From contig MNCI01022113.1 of NCBI GenBank assembly GCA_015680685.1, forward strand, positions 440,945 to 504,944: a stretch of DNA of 64,000 nucleotides, written 5' to 3'. Origin of the DNA: Gnetum montanum (Eukaryota > Streptophyta > Gnetopsida > Gnetales > Gnetaceae). This document shows, piece after piece, positions 20,058 to 31,599 of the stretch; the first letter of the stretch is position 1, and every line of letters starts with the position of its first letter. Both the position numbers and the translations under genes were made by a program. The notes below the pieces were generated by a model. The model saw nothing but the letters and a program-made list of their open reading frames with translations, made no database searches and was not told the DNA's origin.

Positions 20058-21697
20058 CTAAGGCCGCCTCCAGTGTGAAGGGGAGGATGCCAACCCCCCC
20101 CCCACAAAACGGGACCGTGCGATTTTGGCCCATGCCAACAGGTGCATCTTTTTGCCCCCCTTGCTGCCAAACCACAAAAAGTTGTGAATAATCTGGTCGA
20201 TTTTTGCAACAACACCTAAGGGAGGAGAGGCCATCGAGGCAAAAAACCTCGCCATGGCCCCCAACATAGCGGACACCAGGAAAATCTTTCCTTTTCGGGA
20301 CAGGAAGTTATTCATCTAGTGTGTCGTACGTTTTTGAATTCACGCAATGAGCGACTGCCAGGTTTGCTGTCTATGCCTGTTATGCATGGGAACGCCCAGA
20401 TACTTGTCATCCGCCTCCCCGGGAGAATCCCCAGGAATTGGATGACTTTGCTACGCATCGAAGGATGAGTGTGGGTGAAATATAAAGCTGACTTCCTGGG
20501 GTTGGGTGCCAGGCCCACCTCCTGGTGCAACCAATTTAGCGCCTTCATTAATGCCCTGGCCTGCGGAACTGTGGCCCTGGTGTAGATCATGGTGTCATCC
20601 ATGTAATGGGCAGTGAGGCATGGGATGCCGTGCATATTTATCCCCTAGACCCCTTCTTCCGTACAGTAAGTTTGAAGGAGGTCCATCATCATCAGGAAGA
20701 GGAGCAAGGAGAAAGGATCTCCTTGACGAAGCCCGCGTCCGATCCCATGGAAGCCCCATAGCTGCCCATCAATATCCAATGAGTACCGTCCTCCCTGCTG
20801 GATCTGCAGGCAGAGATCGACAAAAGCTTTGTCAAATCCTTTAGAGTGTAACACAGATCTCAAGGCATCCCAATTGACGGAATCATAGGCCTTGGTAATG
20901 TCTAACTTGATGTAGAGGCCCGGTAGTTTGGCCACCCGAAGCGAGCGTTGAATTTCCTGAAGTAGTAGGACTTGGTCCTGCAGGTGATGTCCCTTCATAA
21001 AGATGGCCTGGTGCTTGCCCACAAGGTAAGCCATGAGCGGTCATAGTCTGGCAACAAGCAAGGGAGAAAATAACCTCAGTAGGGAGTTGCAGACACCAAT
21101 GGGGTGGAAATGGCCTGGGGAAGTGGGATTTTTCGTCTTCGGGAGCAACACGACACGAGAGCAGTTAATTTCTTTTCAGACCTACCACCACGCCAGCATG
21201 TGGTTGAAAGTGTCAAGCAGGTTCGCCCCGAGGACGTCCTCGAATTCATGGAACAATTCAATGGGCTAGCCATATGGCCCTGGCGCCTTGTCTGTCAACA
21301 TTTGCTGCAGCGCATCGTGAAGCTCTTAGCGTGAGAATGGCTGCAGGAGCCGGAAATTATCAATCGGATTTAGAACTTTTTCCACTGGCATGGAAACCGG
21401 GTCCTTCAGCTGCCATTTCCAGACCTGTTGCCAGTATTGCAGGAGGCTGTCAGTGCTAGAGCGATGATGCAATTTTCCCTGCATGAGGCGCTGCATCGGT
21501 CCATGCTGGGCTCCGCGGTGCCCCTTCGTGGTAGCAAAGAAGAATTTCGTGTGCCGATCCCCTGCCCTCAGCCACTGCACACAGGCCCGTTGGCACCAGT
21601 ATTCCTCCTCCTTGTGGTGCAGAAGTTGAAGCTCAGCCTGCACGGTGAGTTCCTCTCTTGTATGGTCTGCCCCTTGCTCCTGATGCTCCTGCTGCAC
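20058..21697 (-). pseudogene. L1 ORF2 linker and reverse-transcriptase domain, copy B
   Basis: The minus strand shows WLRAGDRHTKFFFATTKG (the linker conserved in plant L1 ORF2), LYIKLDITKAYDSVNW, GLRQGDPFSLLLF and HYMDDTMIY (YMDD at the complement of 20594-20605), then NNFLSRKGKIFLVS. The GLRQGDP motif is followed by FSLLLF rather than the usual LSPLLF. A TAG in EEGV*GINMHG is CAG (Gln) in copy A, a directly visible C-to-T nonsense change. Several frameshifts separate the pieces. Confidence 0.85.
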
Positions 21698-22035
21698 CTG
21701 AATATCCTACAGTTTGGCCTGGAGCTGACTACGGCAAACTTTGAAGCTGTATTTTTCTGTAGTGCAGATATTTTTAATTTTCTTTTTGAGGGTCATCAAC
21801 CCATCTTTCAGGAAATCGCGGGGGTCCACCGAGGTTGTGTAGTTTTGCCAGATGTCCTACACCAATTCCCCTAGCCACGGCTTGCGTATCCAGGTGCACT
21901 CAAATCGGAAGGGATGGGGGCGCTGGAACTCACCCCGCTCCAGCTAGTAGAAGATGGGCTAGTGGTCAGAGGCCATGTGAGCACCTCCGTAGGCATGAAT
22001 ATCCAATCGGTCAGTAACTTCTGATTGGCCCACAT

Positions 22036-22605
22036 CTAGTCAATACGGGATTGAACCCTCACGGCACCTTTCCTACGATTGCTCCAGGTGTACTTGCAAC
22101 CCGTGATTTCCATGTCAATCAGGTCATTAGGCTGTAACAGCGTGAGCATTTCGGTTTCCCCTGGGGGCTTCGCCAAATTGTCTTCGATCTTCTCCCAGCT
22201 GAAGAGCCGCTGGTTGAAATCACCAATCAACAACCAGCTCGCCTTGTTGGGGACCAACCCCGCTACCCGAGATAGCTCTTGAAGGCGTGGCTGCCAGTCC
22301 TGGGTGCCGTAAACATTGGTAACCCATACGTCCGGCCTGGGTAGGTGCACCATGATGCACCAGTCGGACATATCCAGGACGTACGAGTCCACCCTGGAGA
22401 GGACCGCGAGGCCACCCGCGTGTCCCCTGCTGGGCGCTAGGTGGCTATGCCACCCCGACCACTGGAGCACCTAAGCATCCTTCTGCTGAAGTTTTGTTTC
22501 TTGCAGGCATACAATGTCACATCTCTCATCTCGCACCATACAATGTAGGGTATGCCTTTTGTATGGGGTACCCTGGCCCCCATAGTTCCAGGAAAGGACC
22601 TTCAT
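22036..22605 (-). pseudogene. L1 ORF2 apurinic-type endonuclease domain, copy B
   Basis: ORF2 starts at the ATG complementing 22603-22605: MKVLSWNYGGQG, then CDIVCLQETKL, WLLIGDFNQ and KYTWSN with VQSRID. These are the endonuclease motifs (catalytic E in QET, D/N in GDFN, and the SRID block) that nick the target site. There is a stop between LQETKL and the next block, and a further stop after SRID; the frame beyond is broken. Confidence 0.85.
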
Positions 22606-22609
22606 GGAG

Positions 22610-23914
22610 ATATGGGACGCTGATACACCTCCTGGAGCATGGGCTGCACTCCCAAATCAACGAAAAGCTACGTGGCCTTGTGCCGGCGGGCGTGGTTGTC
22701 CGGTCATCCTACCTTGGCTACGGGAAGAGAGACCGTCATTCCATGTTTGTGCAGGCTCCTCGTCCCCTCGTGAGGGGAGCTGGGCCACGTCGATCCCCGA
22801 CTAGTGTTAATCTAGTCCGTGACCGGTGGTGGGGATAGACCACCTTGGGAAGGGCCCGCCCCCTCCGACCTAGGGGTGCAGGGTGTACCATGGAAGCCTT
22901 GCCGCGGTTCGGCTCCTGCCTGCGTGTGCGACTTCTGGACCCCCGCGGAGTCCTAAGCCCTGGTCCCTACTAGCGCGTGGATATAGGACTTACTTATCAC
23001 ATTGGGCGTGGCTACCGGACCTATCTTTGACAACCCCTCCCTGTGAGAGGCCTTTAATAGTTGTTCCTGCTGTCCTCCAGGACCAGGGAGTGGCCACCTG
23101 TGGGACGCAGGAAACCCTTGAGTTCCCCTAGCCTTGGGGGCCGCTCCCTGTGAAGTGGGTCCCCTCCCTGGACGTCGAGCCTCACCTTTGGGTGCCTACG
23201 GTTTCTTGTTGGCAACTTGGCCTTTTTTTGACAAAATGCCACCCGTCATTTGGTGTGGCTGTGCGACAATCTGGGTGGCCCAAGTCGCTCCCCGTCCAAG
23301 CTCCCCTCTGTTGGGGTTGAGCCATCGGCTAGTTTTCAAACAGAACCCGGACCCTCTCCTCGTCGAGGTCAATGATAAGAACTAGCTCCTCGACTGGCTC
23401 CTTAGTTAGGAGAGGTCGCCAGACGCAGAACCTCACAAAACCCAGGTGATCCATAACGGCAATGGAGGGATCAAACTTGATGAACTCACTGAACAGATCT
23501 GCCAATGATTGTAGGAACACTGGCGACTAGTATTCAAGGGGAAGGCCATACAGCCGTACCCAAATCGGTGCTCGCTCAAACAGAACTGGGTCCCAGTGAG
23601 CTCCAGGGCGCCAACGCCAGCCCGCGCACCCTGTAGAACCAAGGGCCCCCCACCAGGATTTGCTCGCGCTCCTCCATAGAGTCAAAATAGAATAGGAGGT
23701 GGTCACTTGCCAGGTAGGTAACTGTCATCATGTTTAACCCCCAAGCATTTTGGGCCCAGCGCCGGATCAGATCGATGCGAGGTTGTGCCCCTTCAGACAC
23801 AAATTTGCCTATCAGGCTGCGTTCCAATCTTGCCAAAGTGTCTATGTCTAGGCTTCTGACTTTGATCCTCAGCGCTGTTCCATCTCTACAGCATTCCCTG
23901 AAGTCTCTATCCAT
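22610..23914 (-). pseudogene. L1 ORF1, DUF4283-like, copy B
   Basis: From ATG (complement of 23912-23914) the frame reads MDRDFRECCRD, then WGLNMMTVTYLASDHLLFYF and ILVGGPWFYRVRGLAL. This is the DUF4283 fold typical of plant L1 ORF1 and likely binds RNA. After a frameshift near 23580 it continues as APIWVRLYGLPLEY and FVRFCVWRPLL. Further downstream the frame is broken by stops and no zinc knuckle is recognisable. The ORF1 stop cannot be placed. Confidence 0.75.
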
Positions 23915-24020
23915 CTACCTCTCCCCCACTGTCTCCGTGTCTACCAGTCCGACCGTCCCGCTTGCCTCCTCTCCTGTGGCCTCCGCTCCTGCCTCCGCTC
24001 CTGTTGCCTTCACTCCTGTC

Positions 24021-24035
24021 GATAGAATCATAGAA
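24021..24035 (+). repeat. Right target-site duplication of L1 copy B
   Basis: An exact copy of 18710-18724, directly abutting the L1 5' end. Confidence 0.95.
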
Positions 24036-24420
24036 TTTAGAAAACAATATACAAAGTAAATAAATATTTTTAAGTGATGAGATAATCTATAGTGAAATCC
24101 TACCACCTAAATTCCAATTGTTGCATGTATTTAATTTTTTCTAGCCCACATTCCAAAGATGAATTCCAAAATAGTGCCAGAATTTTTGGCAAAAATATTA
24201 CTAATTCCAATTAGTCTAACATTATTTATATTATTTTTTCTCTTTTTTTGAAGGGCATAATTTCTTTATTAGTGCACTATTCATTTTCTAGTCCAACTTG
24301 CACAACCAAATTTAACTTCTTCTAGGTAGCATTCCATACTAATGGCCCTCCTCATTTAAGCATTTATTCATATAAGTTATTTATATAAGTAGCTTTTTTT
24401 TATGCTAGTCTTTCTATCTC
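24036..24420 (-). pseudogene. RTE-like reverse transcriptase, N-terminal half (split by the L1)
   Basis: The minus strand, across frames, shows IGISNIFAK, LEFIFGMWA and a degraded HSTIDHLIT-like block (FTIDYLIT). These are the motifs preceding the RT palm in RTE-like elements. They precede, across the L1 insertion, the LYKEMYLDFKW and VKQGCSLSPTLF motifs at 18.5-18.7 kb. The upstream limit is unclear and no endonuclease domain could be read. Confidence 0.55.
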
Positions 24421-25979
24421 TTGCATTTTGTTATCAAAAGAAATACACATTAGATTATCATGAAACTCATTCATTTTGCCATTATTATGAAGTAATGCTT
24501 GATAAAAAATTTGAGAGAAAACAGAATATGTTCTTCTCTTGATTAGAATTAATGTTAAGAAATTTTGAGATCCTTATTTATCATTTATAATGAATTAGTT
24601 TGTCTATCAACCAAATGCCCTCTTCTTAGTTTGAATTAGATTTTTATATGATTTGATAGTCTTTGATGACATATGATTCTTTAATAAAATTCTAGATATC
24701 TAACATTCTTGATCTAATCATTGTTAATTTTTTATATTTTGACCTTTGGAAATATTAAGGACATCTATAATTAGAGATTTTGTAAGACTTGGTTTCCAAA
24801 TCTTCTAAATTTCATTTTAAAAATCTTTCTTCCATTTTATAGTTATTCTAAAGTAATCTTGGCTCATGGAATATATGCTATGTATTTGTTAATAAAATGT
24901 AGTATAAAAAGTGATAACAAGATTCAATTATTTCTTCACATATTTCAAGACATTTGATGCTACCAATATTCTCTAGGCTAGAAACAAGAAATTAATATTG
25001 AAGTTGTGGTCTTACAAAAGTGAGTCTTAGACATGACAAAGGTACTCAACCCTTAGCTTGTCTATTATTAAGCCCATTTACATGCTATTATTTACATTCA
25101 AATATTTGATGTAGAGATAGTTGTATTCACTCTAAAATTGTTGCTAAAGTAAATATAAGAAATGACATTGACAAGATACACATTTATTATCTCTAGTCCA
25201 TATGAGTACAAAGTAGATTTATTATCCTTTATTCTCTTTTGTTAGTAAAATTTTCATAATTTCTTTACCTATAAACAATTTCAGTTATGGGAAAGTTAAA
25301 ATAACCATGTAACTACCTCTCTTATTTTAATTAATAGTTGTTGGTTTGATTTTACTATACAAAGTAGGGTTATTATCATTTATTCTCTTTTGTTAGTATA
25401 ATTTTCATAATTTATTTAACCATAAAACAATTTCATTCATATGGGTTAAAATAACCATGTAACTCTCTTAAAGATAAACTTGTTTTATTTAATAGTTGGC
25501 AATTTGATTTTACTTCCAAATATTATACCAAGTAAACGTGTTATATGAACTAAAAATTAATAATTTGAAAACCTTATTTATGGTTGAGGGACTTATAATC
25601 ATAGAAGCATTTAAAAAAATTATATCCTTCAATAAGATATTTTATCATCCTTACATAGATCCATGGCTTGGTATTCATACAAATATGCAATGCAGTCTTA
25701 TCCAAAAGAACTGCATTAATATACTTAATATGTTGTAGAAGAAAACATATGGCTAGGTGGTTAACCATTGTCAACGCAGTATAATGTCCTAGAAGCCAAC
25801 TCCAAAAACTAACATGTGGCCAACATGAAATTATGAAATACTTGTTAAAAAATTTAATTATAGAGCTTTGAATTTCAAATTCTTTCATAAACATTTGTAA
25901 AAGATGCAGCATTCTATTCATAGGTTTCTTACGAAGGCAAGAAAGATAAGACATGAATAGAAATTCAATGAACCCAACA
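24421..25979. other. AT-rich spacer
   Basis: No gene is recognised. It contains a roughly 152-bp imperfect tandem duplication (units from about 25208 and 25360). The 180-codon minus-strand ORF at 25574-26116 lacks any domain and runs into repeated sequence found again near 42290. Confidence 0.55.
25208..25500 (+). repeat. 152-bp imperfect tandem duplication
   Basis: TACAAAGTAG, TTATTCTCTTTTGTTAGTA and AATAACCATGTAACT recur in order at about 25208 and 25360, with scattered differences. Confidence 0.75.
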
Positions 25980-26707
25980 ACATAATAAATGTTGCAAAAG
26001 ACAAAGGAAGTAACGGTGGTTGACCAATTGACTACGACTATTACATGTAACCTGAAAGTGCAAGACTTGTATGTTTTATTGGTAAAAAATATCAAAAAAA
26101 ATAAGACTTTGACCATGCATGCTAAGAGATGATGTCATTTTTGGTGCAAACCTAAATCTTTCTATAGTTGTAGTGGAAAATGGAGCAATATGTTAGGCGT
26201 TTTAAGGTTTGTTATAGGTTGAGGTTGATTCTGCAAGTTCAAATTTTTAGTTTAAATACAAAGTTGTTTAAATGCAACGTTGTTACCACTTCAATATGAA
26301 ACATCATTTTTATCACCAAGGTATTGTTACCACTTTAACGTGAAATATCATGTTTCACTGACATTATGACTACTTCACGTGGAACATCATTTACACTTTC
26401 AAGGCAATGTTGCTTCTATTTCAATATGTGACATTGATACTAATTTAATGTAGAATGTTATTTCTAATTTCAACGTGTAATATCATTTTTAATTTTAACA
26501 TGTGATGTTAACAATTCAATCTATAACATCATTTCTACTTTTAATGCACCATGTTGTTACCACTTTAACATACAACATCATTTATACTTTCAATGCTTAA
26601 TATCATTTCTACTTTTAACATGCTACACACAACATCGTTTCTACTTCAAGATGCAACATCATTTCTACTTTCAATGTGCAATGTTGTTTCCAATTTGAAT
26701 TCGTTAT
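25980..26707 (+). repeat. Degenerate minisatellite, left block
   Basis: About 26262-26705 is built from two alternating half-units of about 22 bases: one like ACATCATTTCTACTTTCAA, the other like ACATTGTTACCACTTTAA. The spacing is loose and substitution heavy. The preceding 280 bases (from AAAAGACAAAG) match the segment at about 42290-42560, so the same larger unit exists on both sides of the LTR elements. The block ends at the gypsy LTR. Confidence 0.7.
26703..26707 (+). repeat. Left target-site duplication of the gypsy element
   Basis: GTTAT directly precedes the LTR; ATTAT follows the other LTR at 37530-37534. One G/A transition separates them. Confidence 0.6.
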
Positions 26708-28169
26708 TGTTGATGCATAAATTTTAAATGAACTAACACCTAGGTAAAAACTCGTTTGAGGAGACTATTGCTTAGGGCACCTCTCGTATGGGAACAGAAA
26801 CTCAGGAATAGTTTTAGCTAGAGAGGGCTATGTGATGTTTCAAAAATAAAATAAATTAAATTGAAAAATTAAGAGGATTTAAATTTAATAACTCTCTTAA
26901 ATTTCAAGACTTAAATAAAATATAGTAAGTAATAAATTGTAAACTTGTCCCTGGTCTTTACTGTTGTCCCTGGTTTGTGTCATCTAGCCATTAGGAGAGG
27001 GAGGGAGAGAGATCTATTCCACTACCAACAGTTGTTGTTCGCGATTGCTGCTAGGCAGAAAACCCTTGTTGCAACAAGGATGCAAACCTTGCTATGCATA
27101 GGGACATGTTGCTACAATTGTTGTTGTGATGGAGAGAGAGAGGGTGGGGGGAGACTCTCATTGTTTGCCACCCTCCAGTCATAGCTACCTACAATGCGCT
27201 CTCACTATCAATTGAGCCATCTCGTGACACCCGCCTGCAGCTTTGTGGAACCACTACTACCATCAGACATCTTTCACCATCTATGTCTCTAACACATGGC
27301 AGTTTACAGATGCATCTATTACTACTAGCATCTCTACTAAAGGGAGGGGATGCTACACCCCATGTTGCCACTTGGAGCACACACCTGCTGTTGTCTATGG
27401 TCATGCGCGCTACAACTGCAGCCGTCAAATAGTCACGTGCCACCGTCAGATAGTCATGTACCATCCAAAGAGACTGTCTATTGCTACTGTAGGTTGTTTG
27501 CATGCCACCACACACACATCGCCTGCCTATGCTACTACCGTGCACTATGCTATGTGTGCTACACTACCACACTATTGTCTACCTGCTACGAAAACTGGGA
27601 GGAAAGAGGAGGCTCCCAAGTTCGATCCCCCAAGCTACTATTGCCTAGCCCCCAACTAGTGCCGAGTTCCTTTGGTGCTAAGAGTTCCTCCTTGTTCCTC
27701 TCTTGTTCTTTCTTCTTTTACCATGCCTACCTATCATTTATAGCTGCTACTACCACCTCTTTGCCATGTCCATTGCACGTCGATTACTACAATGCATTTC
27801 TCATCACTCCCTATCATGAATGTGATGCCTAAAAACAATAAATGTTGGGAATGGAAAAATAAATCGATGATAAATTTGATACGTTGACTTTGGATTAAGA
27901 AGTTCATAGCCTAGCCTCCTTTAAAACATAGTTACATGCACATATGTTTTTTTTACAGATGTTGTACGATGTCCATGACTACAAAGATATTGCTACCATC
28001 CTAATTTTAGCCTAGCGATTACTACCATTTTCACCATAACCTAAGAAAATTTTGGTAATAGCTATTCTTATTTTGACCTATCTTGACACATCTATGAATT
28101 ACTATTCATTGAAGATTGATGTTGTTCATCATGGCCCCATGCCTAGCATGGGCGATGTTGGCATCAACA
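26708..28169 (-). repeat. Gypsy element 3' LTR
   Basis: This 1462-bp repeat starts TGTTGATGC and ends GCATCAACA, a perfect 9-bp terminal inversion. It matches 36078-37529 end to end at roughly 85% by eye. Because the element is coded on the minus strand, this is the 3' LTR. The ORFs inside (for example 27243-27832) are low-information and not genes. Confidence 0.9.
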
Positions 28170-28171
28170 CT

Positions 28172-28187
28172 TAGCCCCCCAAACTAG
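28172..28187 (-). other. Polypurine tract of the gypsy element
   Basis: On the minus strand TTTGGGGGGCTAAG abuts the 3' LTR. A G-rich tract in this place is the plus-strand primer site of gypsy elements. The 1.5 kb between it and the integrase has no coding content. Confidence 0.7.
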
Positions 28188-28659
28188 AATTTACATTCAA
28201 GTACAAGGATAGTGAAACCATAGAAACTTTAAAATGGAGATGCAATAAATAGATGATCGAAAAAATCATAAAATAGACAATTTAAAATTCAAAAGTGAAC
28301 TATACTGATCTAAAAATGATTAAAAATAATGATATAATCAAGACAAAACTAGACATGGGCCACCCTTACCTTACCATATTATTTAATTAAGACCAAAATA
28401 TATACTCTTTATAAATCATCACTTTAACTACATAGATACATATAGATATATATAAAGTAAAATAATTAAGATCTCATTCCCAATCTTCTCATAGGATAAG
28501 AGTAAAAGATATGTAAACTACTTTGAGCATAAGACTTACGCCAAACCTCATGAGGAGGACAAGCTCATGTTAGATCATGGTTAGTTGCAACTTTTAGATT
28601 TTTCCTTGGGACTTTTTCCTTTTTTTTATTTATAAAGGGGATGGGTGAAAGGGATCATT

Positions 28660-28682
28660 TTCTTTTCTTTTCTTTTCTTTTG
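28660..28682 (+). repeat. TTTTC pentanucleotide repeat
   Basis: About five TTTTC units lie in the noncoding region between the gypsy integrase and its 3' LTR. Confidence 0.85.
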
Positions 28683-29689
28683 AATTTCAGGGAAAAGTAA
28701 AATGTAGGCTAGGGTGAGAATTGTTGTTAGACTCCATCACACTCAAGAACTGATTACATTGCCAATGAACATGATCCTCATTCTTCTTTTTCTTTATTTT
28801 TCTTGAGAAAACTTTGCTCATGGTGTACTTCATTCTCAAGATAGGAATTACAACACGACTCTAACCAATTAGCTGCATTGCCAGAGAACATGGTCCTTTC
28901 GGAACTTTGCCCATGGTGCAATTCAGCCCTCATGTATGTGCCTTTAGTTATAATCTGATGGCATCATAGCAGGTCTCCTGGGTGGCTAAGGGTTCTCAAG
29001 TGAAGATGAATACACTTCACCTTGTTGATCACAAGGTAGCCATGAATCATCACACTTGAGAGCTAGGGCTTATGAAAAGGAAAATGACATTTTCCAAGGC
29101 CACCTAGTAATAGTGTGTAACTATTCTCCAACGTCACTTATTCTACACTCACATGACCATGATGGTTACATGATAAGTAGCATAAATCCCTTCCTCCATA
29201 ATCCAACATAACCAATAAAACTAAAGCCTTGAAATAGATTGGGACGAATCATTACATTATTGAAATATATAATATAAGGAGATTTTATGTAATAGATATA
29301 TAGAGCATTATACTTACATTATTTTCCAATGGTGTTACAATGACCCAATGCCCAATAACTCAAACGACCATAATGATTATTAAAATCATATGAAAAGCAT
29401 AAATCAAACCAAAACCAATATGCTAGGAAAGAGATGATGAAAATGTAAAGATAATATGCAAATGTAACTATATACAAATGAAATGCATGATGAGGGGAAA
29501 GAAAACATGCAACTAAGAATTTACTAGGTGTCCACATGGGGCACCTAGGTAGAAATGCTTCAAATGAAATGCATTAAAGTTCCTATGTAACTTATGTCCT
29601 TGCAAATTAGCAATTTTGTGCGCATTGGGGCCAACGACGTCTGTAATTTCGAATGGACTAGACCACAAAGAAGAAAACTTAGTTTGAGG

Positions 29690-30640
29690 GCTGGTCTAAC
29701 TAGATGCTCTATCCCTCTTAGGGACCAAGTCGCCTACTTGAAACACTTTAGTTAAATATTTCTTATCAAACCATTTTTTGAGAATTTGTTGATAACTACA
29801 CAGATTTTCAATCGCTTTGACCCTTTTAAGCTCTAGATTCCAAATGTCGTATGTATATAATATTGGATTCTCGTCAATTGGTAAATAGTCTAAGAAGAAC
29901 TGATATGTAGGAATATGCAAATTAATTGGCAATATTGGTTTTTTTCCATACACTAAATCATATGGTGTAGTCTTGATCAATTCTTTATAATGAACCCTAT
30001 CTACCCAAATTGCCCATTTCAGTTTTTCATGCCAAGTTCATGGGCTTTTGACCATCATTTTCTTAATTACATCTAATATAATTTTGTTAAAGGACTTAGC
30101 CAAACCATTATGCTCTAGATAATATTTAGTTATCGCCTTGATAATGATGTCATGATCTCTAGCCTAATTTGTAAACTCTATGGAGATGAAGGCAAGTCCA
30201 TTTTCAACTACTAAAGCGTAAGGATACCCATACCTAGAGATTATATCATTTTCTAAGAAGTGAATAACCTCATGAGATGATGCAGTTTTAGTTGTTTTCA
30301 CTTCTAACTAACATGTGCAATAATCAGTGGCTGTTAAGATAAATTTGTGTAGGGTAGTAGACAAAGGATTGATCACTCCAATAAAATATAAACCCATTGT
30401 GTAAATGGTCTAGTTTCTATTATAGGCTATAAAGGGGTTGAACTCTTGGGATCTTTACCCTTAAATATTTGACATTGGACACAAGTTCTAACTAGGTTAT
30501 GAGCATCAGTAATCATAGTAGGCCAATAATAACCAGCCCTCACGATTTTATGGACTAAAGAGTGGTATCCTATATGTCCTTCCTCGTGGAGTTGTTTTAG
30601 AGCATTGTTAGCCTATTCTTAGTTCACGCACTTAAGGTAT
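29690..30640 (-). pseudogene. Gypsy integrase remnant
   Basis: The minus strand reads LHEEGHIGYHSLVHKIVRAG and then CVQC (the H2C2 zinc finger, about 30590-30460). The core domain follows, heavily interrupted by stops and frameshifts, and then TPYDLVYGKKPILPIN (from 29980), the conserved end of the core. The catalytic Asp and Glu cannot all be assigned. Two stops in CVN*E*ANN sit where related proteins have Gln or charged residues. Confidence 0.75.
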
Positions 30641-31038
30641 ATTCCTTGGAAATTCTTTCTAAATAGTTCACCACTTATTAGAGCAAATTTAAAACATTTT
30701 GATATTAAAATCTTTCTCTTATATCTAGGTAAATCGGAGGGACAACAATGAAAGGTTAAATAAAATATAATATCACCATACCATGGATCATACAATTGAT
30801 TAGGAGGAAATGGGATATCATTTTCCTCATCAATGGATAATATGTGAAGAGGGATTGATTCTTTATCTTCAAGTGCATTCCAACTTTCTGAAGTTGAGGC
30901 TTTGGCAGTTAGCTTTGCAAGACCAGTTCCTCTAACTAACTTGGCTACCTTCCATTGAATATTGTATTCTTACAAATTCATAACCCATTTAGCATGTTTT
31001 TTGCTAGGATTTTGTAATTTGGCTAAAGCAATGGTGGT

Positions 31039-31389
31039 TCAGTTAGGGACAATGACAAAGACCTTTACATTTAACAAGTAGTAGCAAAATTTCTTTAAGG
31101 CTTTTATTACAGCATACAATTTCTTCTCTACAGGTGAGTATTTTAATTCTACATTCTTTAAAGGTGAAGACATGAAAGCTATGGGTCTCTCACCTAGATC
31201 AACTACGTCTTGAGTCAAGATAGCAGTGGCAGTAACATCACTGAAAAAAGCATATAAGTGGAAATCATTTTCATACCAAGAAGAAGCCACAATAGGAGCA
31301 TATATAATGGCCTCTTTAATAATGAGGAAAGCATTCTTTCTTTTGTCTATCCAGTGCATATTACTATCTTTCTTAAGCATCTCATTCAA
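31039..31389 (-). pseudogene. Gypsy RNase H domain (the standard one, after RT)
   Basis: The frame includes NAFLIIKEAI, LYAFFSDVTATAILTQ, RPIAFMSSPLKNVELKYSPVEKKLYAVIKALKKF. This is the RNase H that directly follows RT in gypsy elements. It is in the same polyprotein order as the RT upstream, separated by stops. Confidence 0.85.
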
Positions 31390-31599
31390 TGGTCTAACTA
31401 ATTTAGCATAGATGGGGATAAATCATCTAATGAAGTTAATTTTCCCAAAGAAAGCCCTTAAATCTATCTTGAATAAAGGGTAAGGTACTTCTAAAATTAC
31501 ATTCACCAGCTCAGGATCAATTACAATCCCTTCTTTAGTCACTATATGACCCATAAATTTACCACTTTGAATCTTGAAGATGAATTTCTTTGCATTCAA

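Larger units (their letters stand above)
16153..21483 (+). repeat. Tandem segmental duplication, unit B
   Basis: The second copy of the 5.67-kb segment; it is shorter mainly because of a roughly 400-base deletion in its L1 part (junction at 19034/19035). The junction with unit A has a short insert at 16145-16152 (ATTTTCAG). With the following two bases, TTTTCAGCAC repeats a string found 38 bases upstream (16108-16117), which suggests templated end joining. Unit B continues past 21483 into the remaining 5' half of the L1, so it preserves the ancestral right side. Confidence 0.9.
18725..24020 (-). mobile_element. L1-type LINE, copy B (both ends present, 5.3 kb)
   Basis: A GC-rich L1 retrotransposon on the minus strand, bounded by a perfect 15-bp target-site duplication. 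Its 3' poly-A appears as the T-run at 18727-18738 and its 5' end lies at 24020. In order on the minus strand it carries ORF1 (DUF4283-like, from 23914), ORF2 endonuclease (from 22605), RT (about 21700-20060) and a zinc-finger/C-terminal extension (to 19003). All frames are broken, so it is inactive. It lacks about 400 bases at the ORF2 C-terminus that copy A retains. Allowing for that, an intact element was about 5.7 kb. Confidence 0.95.

Noticed and set aside
25574-26116. 180-codon minus-strand ORF
   Set aside because: Hydrophobic, low-information composition, no domain, and its right end overlaps repeated sequence that recurs near 42.3 kb without the frame.
27243-27832. Overlapping plus-strand ORFs of 138 and 160 codons
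   Set aside because: They lie inside the gypsy LTR; the matching region in the other LTR does not keep the frames.
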